This document shows, piece after piece, positions 10,303 through 15,786 of a stretch of 15,786 nucleotides of DNA; position 1 is the stretch's first letter, and the number at the start of each line of letters is the position of its first letter. This DNA comes from Gammaproteobacteria bacterium (GTDB taxonomy: Bacteria; Pseudomonadota; Gammaproteobacteria; Thiohalorhabdales; Thiohalorhabdaceae), in NCBI GenBank assembly GCA_018609925.1, contig JAHEOG010000116.1, forward strand, positions 1 to 15,786, in the 5' to 3' direction. A program made the position numbers and the translations under genes. The notes beneath the pieces are model-generated. The model made no database searches and was not told the origin of the DNA. It was given only the letters and a program-made list of their open reading frames with translations.

Positions 10303-11123
10303 AGTCCCTGTGCGGATACCCCATCGGCGGCGAGAGCCCCTTCTTCCTGATCGCGGGCCCCTGCGCCATCGAGGATCGGGCCCATGCCCTGCGTACCGCC
10401 TTGCGGCTCCGCGAGATCTGCGACCGGATTGGCATTCCCCTGATCTACAAGTCCAGCTTCGACAAGGCCAACCGCAGCTCCACTGGCTCCTTCCGGGGGC
10501 CGGGGATGGAGGAGGGCCTGGCCATCCTCTCCGCGGTCCGGGACGAGGTGGGGGTGCCCGTGCTGACCGATGTCCACACCCCGGAGCAAGCGGGCCCCGT
10601 GGCCGAGGCGGTGGATGTCCTGCAGACACCCGCCTTCCTTTGCCGACAGACCGATCTGATCCAGGCCGTGGCCGAAACGGGCCGTCCCGTGAATCTGAAG
10701 AAGGGGCAGTTTTTGGCCCCCTGGGATATGGCCAACGTGGTGGACAAGGCCCGCGAGACGGGTAACGAAGAGCTACTGGTCTGCGAGCGGGGGGCAAGCT
10801 TCGGTTACAACAACCTGGTCTCGGACATGCGCTCCCTTCCCATCCTGCGGGAAACGGGCTGTCCGGTGGTGTTCGACGCCACCCACTCGGTCCAGCTTCC
10901 CGGCGGCCAGGGCGGGGCCTCCGGTGGGCAGCGCCAGTTCGTGCCCATCCTTTCCGCCGCCGCGGCGGGGGCGGGGGTGGATGGCTTCTTCATGGAGACC
11001 CACGAGGACCCCGACCGGGCGCTGAGCGACGGGCCCAACATGTGGCCCCTGGACCGGATGGAGGCCCTGCTGACCCGGCTGCTTGCCATCCACAAAGCCG
11101 CTGGGACAGCACCGAGTCCGTGA
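10299..11123 (+). CDS. kdsA: 3-deoxy-8-phosphooctulonate (KDO-8-P) synthase, metal-dependent type
   Basis: KdsA condenses phosphoenolpyruvate with arabinose-5-phosphate to KDO-8-phosphate, the precursor of the inner-core sugar of LPS. The 274-residue protein shows LIAGPCAIED, YKSSFDKANRSS, FRGPGMEEGL, LTDVHTPEQA, NLKKGQFLAPWDM and CERGASFGYNNLVSDMR. Two classes are known: the E. coli-type enzyme has Asn in a GGMN motif and needs no metal, while the Aquifex-type uses Cys, His, Glu and Asp to bind a divalent metal. Here all four metal ligands are present: Cys22, His196, Glu233 and Asp244, with the same spacing as in Aquifex, so a metal-dependent enzyme is predicted. The start overlaps the pyrG stop. 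The PEP substrate is the product of enolase, encoded next. The stop is followed by a 220-base spacer. Confidence 0.97.
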   Translation: MKSLCGYPIGGESPFFLIAGPCAIEDRAHALRTALRLREICDRIGIPLIYKSSFDKANRSSTGSFRGPGMEEGLAILSAVRDEVGVPVLTDVHTPEQAGPVAEAVDVLQTPAFLCRQTDLIQAVAETGRPVNLKKGQFLAPWDMANVVDKARETGNEELLVCERGASFGYNNLVSDMRSLPILRETGCPVVFDATHSVQLPGGQGGASGGQRQFVPILSAAAAGAGVDGFFMETHEDPDRALSDGPNMWPLDRMEALLTRLLAIHKAAGTAPSP

Positions 11124-11343
11124 CAACACCAAGGCGGGCCACCCCAAGGGCGCTAAGACCACACAGGGGGCCGCGTCCTTAGATGTTTTGAGTCAAAGGA
11201 CCTGGCCCAAGCCCATCTTGCTGTCCTTTTCCTTTGCCTATTAAAATGAACGATTTTCCTTTCGCGGTTTCTGCGGTTTTCAGGTTTAGGCTTTGCTGCC
11301 TTTTGCGGGTGTCCGGCGTTCCAACCAATTGGAGTAACAGCGC
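11124..11343. other. kdsA-eno intergenic region with an AT-rich patch and repeat-like arms
   Basis: This is the longest non-coding stretch of the window. Its second half (about 11181-11340) is clearly richer in A and T than anything else here. The left part has CCAAGGCGGG and CCCCAAGGGCGC (11129-11152). The right part has two GCGGTTT copies (11264-11270 and 11273-11279), which on the other strand read AACCGCAGAAACCGCGAAAG. This short-motif, inverted-arm layout resembles the degenerate 'accgcgaag/accaagg'-type dispersed intergenic repeats I recall from many proteobacteria, but decayed. There is also GTCCTT...AAGGAC (11175-11180 and 11196-11201) and TTTGA-G-TCAAA (11187-11197). No intrinsic terminator for kdsA is evident. 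Confidence 0.5.
11218..11247 (+). promoter_or_regulatory. Candidate promoter for eno-ftsB
   Basis: TTGCTG (11218-11223) and TAAAAT (11242-11247) are separated by 18 bases in the AT-rich patch. The -10 matches five of six consensus positions, the -35 only three. The start point would fall near 11254, giving a leader of about 90 bases before the GTG of eno. It is the most promoter-like place in the window by composition; it is inferred from sequence only. Confidence 0.4.
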
Positions 11344-12627
11344 GTGAGTGCCATCGTTGATGTTCGGGGACGACAGATCCTGGACTCCCGGGGGAATCCC
11401 ACCGTGGAGGCGGAGATCTGGCTGGAAAGCGGGGCGGTGGGCCGTGCGGGTGTGCCCAGCGGGGCCTCCACCGGCGAGCAGGAGGCCGTGGAGCTGCGCG
11501 ATGGGGGCCCTCGCTTCGGGGGCAAAGGGGTCACCCAGGCGGTGCGCAACGTCGAGACCGAGCTCCTGGAAGCCGTCCTGGGACTGGAGGCCCGGGATCA
11601 GCGGGCCAACGATCGTGTCCTGATCGACACCGATGGCACCGCCAACAAGGGACGTCTGGGCGCCAATGCCCTTCTCGCGGTGTCCCTGGCGACCGCCCAC
11701 GCCGCCGCGTCCGAGGTGGGGCTCCCGCTGTACCGCTACCTGGGTGGAGCCGGGGCCAACATCCTGCCGGTGCCCCAGATGAACCTCATCAACGGCGGTG
11801 CCCACGCCATGGGTGGGCTGGACTTCCAGGAATGCATGCTCCTTCCTGTCGGCTTTGAGCGGTTCTCCGAGGCCCTGCGGTGTGGAGCGGAGGTCTTCCA
11901 TGCCCTGGGCCGGGTCCTGGCGGGGGCCGGGCATACCCTGGGGGTGGGGGACGAGGGCGGCTTCGCCCCGCGCCTGGCTTCCAACCGGGCTGCCTTTGAG
12001 ACCCTGGTACAGGCCATCGAGGAGGCGGGATATCAACCGGGGAAGGATGTCCTGCTCGGCGTGGACCTGGCGGCCAGCGAGCTCCTCGAAGGCGGGGCCT
12101 ACCGCCTGCGGGGAGAGGATCGCTCCTTGAGCGGACGGGAGCTGGAGGAGCTGGTGGCCGAGCTCGCCCGGGACTTCCCTTTGGTCTCGGTGGAGGATGC
12201 CCTGGGGGAGAACGACTGGGAGGGCTGGCGCGGCCTTACGGAGCGGCTGGGGGAGAGCCTCCAGATCGTGGGCGACGACCTCTTCGTCACCCGGACCGAT
12301 CTCCTGGGCCGGGGTATCCGGGAGGGGGTGGCCAATTCCATCCTTATCAAGCCCAACCAGGTAGGGACTCTGTCCGAGACCCTGGACACCGTCGAGCTGG
12401 CCAAAAAGGCGGGCTATGCCCCGGTGGTCTCCCATCGCAGCGGGGAGACCGAGGACAATACCATCGCCGATCTTGCGGTGGCGGTAGGGGCAGGGCAAAT
12501 CAAGACCGGTTCGGTCAGCCGGAGCGAGCGGGTAGCCAAGTACAACCGCCTGCTTCGCATCGAGGAGGAGCTGGGTAGCGAGGCTCGCTTCCTCGGCACC
12601 ACCGCCCTGTCCCGCCGCCTCCAGTAG
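11344..12627 (+). CDS. eno: Enolase (phosphopyruvate hydratase)
   Basis: Enolase interconverts 2-phosphoglycerate and phosphoenolpyruvate in glycolysis and gluconeogenesis. The 427-residue protein starts with GTG, preceded by GGAG at 11331-11334. The N-terminus SAIVDVRGRQILDSRGNPT fits the family and no upstream start fits better. Active-site residues are all present: the SGAST loop (39-43), His154, Glu163 and Glu204 (GDEGGFAP), the Mg ligands Asp241, Glu284 and Asp311, and Lys336 with SHRSGETED after it. Unusual for the family is the second mobile loop, GGAHAMGGLDFQECM (151-165), where most bacterial enolases have AHADNN followed by [VI]D[FI]QEFM. LIKPNQVGTL also replaces the common LIKVNQIGTL. 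It is probably co-transcribed with ftsB, 59 bases downstream. That gap has an inverted repeat CCGGGCC/GGCCCGG (12641-12647 and 12663-12669) without a T-run. Confidence 0.97.
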   Translation: MSAIVDVRGRQILDSRGNPTVEAEIWLESGAVGRAGVPSGASTGEQEAVELRDGGPRFGGKGVTQAVRNVETELLEAVLGLEARDQRANDRVLIDTDGTANKGRLGANALLAVSLATAHAAASEVGLPLYRYLGGAGANILPVPQMNLINGGAHAMGGLDFQECMLLPVGFERFSEALRCGAEVFHALGRVLAGAGHTLGVGDEGGFAPRLASNRAAFETLVQAIEEAGYQPGKDVLLGVDLAASELLEGGAYRLRGEDRSLSGRELEELVAELARDFPLVSVEDALGENDWEGWRGLTERLGESLQIVGDDLFVTRTDLLGRGIREGVANSILIKPNQVGTLSETLDTVELAKKAGYAPVVSHRSGETEDNTIADLAVAVGAGQIKTGSVSRSERVAKYNRLLRIEEELGSEARFLGTTALSRRLQ

Positions 12628-12686
12628 GCGGGTCCGCTAGCCGGGCCCAAAGCCGTCCGATCGGCCCGGGCAAGGAAGGAGAGGCC

Positions 12687-13004
12687 ATGCGCTTTGCCCT
12701 TGGGGGCCTGATCATCACCCTGGGGCTCCTGCAGGCCAGCCTCTGGTTCGGGGAGCGAGGCCTGCCCGGGGTATGGCAGCGCCAGGCCGAGCTCGACCAG
12801 CTGCAGGATACGGCCGAGCGCTTCTCCGAGCGCAATCAGCGGTTGGAGGCCGAAGTGCGCGACCTTCGCCAAGGGGGCGAGGCCATCGTCGAGCGGGCTC
12901 GCAAGGATCTCGGAATGGTCCGCGGCGACGAGGTCTTCATCCGCATGGTGCGCCCCGACAATGCCTCCGGCCCGGCGCCGAAGGAGGGCGCCGCTACCCC
13001 TTGA
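12687..13004 (+). CDS. ftsB: Cell division protein FtsB
   Basis: FtsB is a bitopic inner-membrane divisome protein that pairs with FtsL through a periplasmic coiled coil and helps activate FtsWI. The 105-residue product has a very short cytoplasmic N-terminus, one membrane segment (about residues 4-21), the conserved LQASLWFGERG motif at the membrane exit, a coiled-coil stretch (about 30-62) and the ERARKDLGMVRGDEVFIRMV block typical of the family. A strong RBS, GGAAGGAG (12674-12681), precedes the ATG. Position right after eno is the standard gammaproteobacterial arrangement, but ispD, which often follows, is not here. Instead the 3' end overlaps by 11 bases the end of a gene on the opposite strand. 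Confidence 0.94.
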   Translation: MRFALGGLIITLGLLQASLWFGERGLPGVWQRQAELDQLQDTAERFSERNQRLEAEVRDLRQGGEAIVERARKDLGMVRGDEVFIRMVRPDNASGPAPKEGAATP

Positions 13005-13299
13005 CCCGGGCCCGGGGGAAGGCCTCCATATGGCGCTCTTCCCCCTCGGGCAGCCACTCCTCCAGCCGAGTTTCGGCAAGGGCTTCGCCGAGGGCCTGCT
13101 CGAACCCTTCCCTGTCCGCCGCGGCCACCGGCTCGTAGACCTCCATCCACGTCCGGCCATCCGGGGCGGGTCCGAAGAGGCGCCCCTGGATCCCGGTGCG
13201 CCGCGCCACGGCCGCCAGTAAATCGGGCCAAGGGGGCTCCGGGGCGTCACCCGGAGGCAGCCGATACCAGATGAAGTAGCCCCAATCGGAGGGGCTCAA
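12994..13299 (-). CDS. Small DUF4936-like protein of unknown function, TTG start
   Basis: This is a 101-residue protein whose motifs resemble DUF4936 as I know it: GYFIWYRL near the N-terminus, RTGIQGRLFGP, TWMEVYEPV in the middle, and an EERHMEAF end. No catalytic motif, signal peptide or membrane segment is visible; it is probably cytoplasmic. No ATG exists between the ygfZ stop and the conserved YFIWYR strand. The best start is TTG at 13299-13297, which overlaps the ygfZ stop as TTGA, with GGAAG seven bases upstream inside ygfZ. Longer versions reading back into ygfZ give unconserved Arg/Pro/Gly-rich sequence. The coupling to ygfZ hints at a shared context (Fe-S maintenance or folate), but no function can be assigned. 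The stop (TAG) lies inside the 3' end of ftsB. The family call is from memory of motifs. Confidence 0.75.
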   Translation of the reverse strand: MSPSDWGYFIWYRLPPGDAPEPPWPDLLAAVARRTGIQGRLFGPAPDGRTWMEVYEPVAAADREGFEQALGEALAETRLEEWLPEGEERHMEAFPRARVKG

Positions 13300-14339
13300 T
13301 GGGTGGCTTCCGGTAGCTCGTAGGGGAGCTCCAGCACCTCCAGGGCTTGCGCGGAGCCCTCGGGGACCAAGGTCTCCCCGGCCTCCACGGCGTCGATGCG
13401 GAGGATGGCGAGGGCCTGGCTGCCCCCGTCGGCAGCCGGAGCCGCCCGGATCACCCGGCCCCGGCTCTCCCCGCCCTCCTGGGGCCGAATGGTCTGTCCC
13501 GCCTCCATGGGGGCGGGGGAGCTTGCTCGGTATAGGCGGCGCTTGAGTCGGCCCAGGTGCTTGGTCCGGGCTACCACCTCCTGGCCGGTGTAGCACCCCT
13601 TGGTATAGCTGATGCCGCCCAGGGGCTCCAGATTGAGCTCCTGAGGGATGAAGGCCTCCGTTACCGCTGCGGCTACCTCCGGCACTCCGGCGCGAACCCG
13701 CGCAAGGTCCCAGCCGGGGCGGCCGACGGGTCGGGCCCGGTTGCCGGCGGCCCGCCAGGCCGCTGGCCCCGCATTCGAGCGAACCAGGACCAGGAAGGCG
13801 GGTTCCGGGCCGGGCAGGGGCACGATGGTGCCGCGCTCTCCCCGCGCCACCGTTTCCCCGGATGGGATGGGCGCCTCGACTGCGGCGGCTGCGGCGGAGG
13901 CCGCCTCGGGCCCGGCCAGCCCCAGTCGGACCCAGTCGCCGGAGGCTTCGGTCAGCGTGACATCGGCGCTCAGGATGAACATCCGCAGGCGCTGTTCCAG
14001 CCTTTCGACCAAATCGCCGGAGGTCTCCAGGGCAAAGCCCGAATCCAGGGGGAACAGCAGCAGCTCGGCGATGACCCGCCCTTTGGGCGTCAGATGGGCC
14101 GCCAGCACGGGCGCGCCCTCGGCCGCGGGCTGCACATCATTGGTCACCTGGCCCTGGAGGAAGGACAGCACCTCTCTCCCTTCCAGGCTGAACAGGGTGC
14201 GGTGGGACAGATCGGCCAGCACCGTTTCCCCGGCGGTAACCGCCCCCAGCTCCTCCTCCGGCGAGCCGAAATCGGCCACCTCACTCGCGGTTAAACGGGC
14301 CCCCTGGCCTTCCAAAAACGCTCGCCATTCGGTTTGCAT
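13296..14339 (-). CDS. ygfZ: YgfZ/GcvT-domain folate-binding protein (Fe-S cluster maintenance)
   Basis: YgfZ is a tetrahydrofolate-binding relative of the glycine cleavage T protein, needed for full activity of some Fe-S enzymes such as MiaB and for resistance to oxidative stress. The 347-residue protein has the GcvT-like N-terminal half, with LADLSHRTLFSLEGREVLSFLQGQVTND-type sequence around residues 41-68 and LTPKGRVIAELL near 83. The diagnostic motif KGCYTGQE is at residues 247-254, with conserved Cys249. A C-terminal barrel-like region follows. GGATAGGAG lies just upstream of the ATG at 14339. The gene follows nadB after 97-102 bases and is overlapped at its stop by the TTG of the DUF4936-like gene. 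In Pseudomonas sdhE sits between nadB and ygfZ; here it is missing. Confidence 0.94.
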   Translation of the reverse strand: MQTEWRAFLEGQGARLTASEVADFGSPEEELGAVTAGETVLADLSHRTLFSLEGREVLSFLQGQVTNDVQPAAEGAPVLAAHLTPKGRVIAELLLFPLDSGFALETSGDLVERLEQRLRMFILSADVTLTEASGDWVRLGLAGPEAASAAAAAVEAPIPSGETVARGERGTIVPLPGPEPAFLVLVRSNAGPAAWRAAGNRARPVGRPGWDLARVRAGVPEVAAAVTEAFIPQELNLEPLGGISYTKGCYTGQEVVARTKHLGRLKRRLYRASSPAPMEAGQTIRPQEGGESRGRVIRAAPAADGGSQALAILRIDAVEAGETLVPEGSAQALEVLELPYELPEATH

Positions 14340-14441
14340 GGGCTCCTATCCTCGATCCTGCCAGAGTCCAGAGGGGTTTCCAGTGGGGGCGCCTCGGCCA
14401 AGGGGGACCGTGCGACTGCGGTCGACCAGGTCGGACAGGTC

Positions 14442-15786
14442 TTACCCCGCCGCCACCCCGGGTATCGGCACCCCTTGGACCCGATCCTCGCCCGCCGAAG
14501 TCCGCTGCAGGACCGTATCCTCGGGTGCGTGGCTGTTGTCTATGCGGGGATAGTCCAGATTGAAATGGAGCCCCCGGCTCTCCTTCCGGGCCTGGGCGGA
14601 GCGAAGGATGAGATCGGCGACCAGAGCCAGGTGGCGGAGCTCGATGAGGTCCTGGCTTACCGTGAAGCGGGAGTAGTACTCCTCGATCTCCCCGGTGAGC
14701 ATGTCCACCCGGCGCTTTGCGCGGGCCAGGCGCTTGTCCGTCCGCACGATCCCGACGTAATCCCACATGAACTGCCGTAGCTCCGCCCAGTTGTGGGCGA
14801 CCACGATCCGCTCGTCGGGCTCGGTGACCCGGCTGGCGTCCCAAAGGGGAAGGGCGGGAATGGCCGCGCCCTCCTCGCCCTGTAGTCGGGGGCCCAGATC
14901 CTCCGCAACCGATTCGGCTAGGACCAGTCCCTCCAACAGGGAGTTGCTCGCCAGTCGGTTGGCCCCGTGGAGCCCGGTGTGGGCAATCTCCCCCAGGGCG
15001 TAAAGGCCGTCTAGATCGGTCCTCCCGCGCAGGTCGGTGGTCACCCCGCCGCAGGTGTAATGGGCCGCCGGAACCACGGGGATGGGCTCTGTCGCCATGT
15101 CGATGCCGAATTCCCTCAGATGCGCCCGGATGGTGGGGAAGTGGCTCACGATGAACTCGGAGGTCATAGCGGTGGCGTCGAGGTACACGCAATCGGCTCC
15201 GGTGCGCTTCATCTCGTAGTCGATGGCCCGGGCCACGATGTCGCGAGGGGCGAGCTCGGCCCGGTCGTCGTGACGGGGCATGAAGCGATCGCCGCTCTCC
15301 AGGCGCAAGACGCCTCCTTCCCCGCGCACGGCCTCGGAGACCAGGAAGGATTTGGCCCGGGGATGGTAGAGGCAGGTGGGATGGAACTGGATGAATTCCA
15401 TGTTGGCCACGCGGCAGCCCGCCCGGTAGGCCATGGCCATGCCATCCCCCGTGGCCGTGTCGGGGTTGGAGGTGTAGAGGTAGACCTTGCCGGCCCCGCC
15501 GGTGGCGAGCACGGTGAACCGAGCGCCGAAGGCGGTGACCTCATCGGTGCTGACATCCAGGGCGTAGACACCCCAGCACCGGTCCTCCTGCCCGGTTGGC
15601 CCCTCGAGCTTGGCGCGGGTGATGAGCTGGATGGCCACCTGGTGGTCAAGGAATCGGATATTGGATCGGTTGTGGGCGGCCTCTATGAGCGTGTTCTCCA
15701 CCGCTTGGCCCGTGGCATCGGTGGCGTGAACAATCCGCCTGTGGCTGTGGCCGCCCTCCCGGGTCAGGTGGAAGCGTGCCATGGGC
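14442..15786 (-). CDS. nadB: L-aspartate oxidase, N-terminus outside the window
   Basis: NadB is a cytoplasmic flavoenzyme that oxidises L-aspartate to iminoaspartate, the first step of de novo NAD synthesis; quinolinate synthase NadA uses the product. About 448 codons are visible; by comparison with the 540-residue E. coli protein roughly 90 N-terminal residues, including the GxGxxG FAD-binding start, lie beyond the edge. Family blocks seen are HLTREGGHSHRRIVHA, VLATGGAGKVYLYTSNPDTATGDG, EFIQFHPTCLYHP, SEAVRGEGGVL, the PRDIVARAID segment, PAAHYTCGGV, and the FAD-contacting HGANRLASNSLLEGLV. A helical C-terminal domain (from about SRVTEPDERI) follows. The ATG at 15782 is internal (MARFHL... 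lies mid-domain) and is not the true start. The frame ends with TAA, 102 bases before ygfZ. Confidence 0.96.
   Translation of the reverse strand, partial: PMARFHLTREGGHSHRRIVHATDATGQAVENTLIEAAHNRSNIRFLDHQVAIQLITRAKLEGPTGQEDRCWGVYALDVSTDEVTAFGARFTVLATGGAGKVYLYTSNPDTATGDGMAMAYRAGCRVANMEFIQFHPTCLYHPRAKSFLVSEAVRGEGGVLRLESGDRFMPRHDDRAELAPRDIVARAIDYEMKRTGADCVYLDATAMTSEFIVSHFPTIRAHLREFGIDMATEPIPVVPAAHYTCGGVTTDLRGRTDLDGLYALGEIAHTGLHGANRLASNSLLEGLVLAESVAEDLGPRLQGEEGAAIPALPLWDASRVTEPDERIVVAHNWAELRQFMWDYVGIVRTDKRLARAKRRVDMLTGEIEEYYSRFTVSQDLIELRHLALVADLILRSAQARKESRGLHFNLDYPRIDNSHAPEDTVLQRTSAGEDRVQGVPIPGVAAG

Noticed and set aside
11179..11343. Minus-strand open frame reaching from eno into the kdsA-eno gap
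   Set aside because: It is the antisense shadow of eno running into non-coding AT-rich sequence; no start signal or protein family is visible.
12641..12669. Inverted repeat between eno and ftsB as an intrinsic terminator
   Set aside because: The seven-pair stem has a 15-base loop and no T-run, and ftsB with its strong RBS follows at once.

Overview
The window is GC-rich, densely coded chromosomal DNA of a Gram-negative bacterium. The gene order DegT aminotransferase-lpxB-rnhB-dnaE-accA-tilS-pyrG-kdsA-eno-ftsB is essentially the conserved gammaproteobacterial (Pseudomonas-like) lpx/dnaE/eno block. Some details point to a deep or atypical gammaproteobacterial or Acidithiobacillus-like lineage rather than an enteric or pseudomonad: a sugar aminotransferase coupled to lpxB, a metal-dependent type KdsA, a DnaE with a nearly intact PHP metal site, and an enolase with unusual active-site loop residues. 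I cannot name the species.

Layout. Positions 1-11123 (+ strand) hold eight tightly packed genes: a 5'-truncated DegT-family aminotransferase (candidate gnnB), lpxB, rnhB, dnaE, accA, tilS, pyrG and kdsA. Five of the seven junctions are 4-base stop/start overlaps (GTGA or ATGA), which suggests translational coupling. The exceptions are a 129-base gap before accA, with a possible promoter and two perfect palindromes, and a 23-base gap before tilS, with a third palindrome. Positions 11124-11343 are a 220-base spacer containing an AT-rich patch unlike the rest of the window, with a candidate promoter for eno and what looks like a decayed dispersed repeat. Then come eno (GTG start) and ftsB on the + strand. 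From 12994 to the end the genes are on the - strand: nadB (5' end outside the window), ygfZ and a small DUF4936-like gene that starts at a TTG overlapping the ygfZ stop and overlaps the end of ftsB by 11 bases, tail to tail.

How the genes fit together. The + strand cluster is an envelope-and-replication housekeeping group: lipid A (aminotransferase, LpxB), the KDO sugar of the LPS inner core (KdsA), fatty acid precursor supply (AccA), DNA replication and RNA primer or ribonucleotide removal (DnaE, RnhB), tRNA-Ile decoding (TilS), CTP supply (PyrG; CTP is also needed to activate KDO), glycolysis (Eno) and septation (FtsB). The most interesting possibility is that the first gene encodes GnnB, which with GnnA would make UDP-GlcNAc3N and hence lipid A carrying amide-linked instead of ester-linked 3-acyl chains. 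The minus-strand block carries NAD biosynthesis (NadB) and Fe-S cluster maintenance (YgfZ).

No tRNA, rRNA, CRISPR array, insertion sequence, phage gene or defence system is visible. Apart from the points above this is an ordinary core-genome region.
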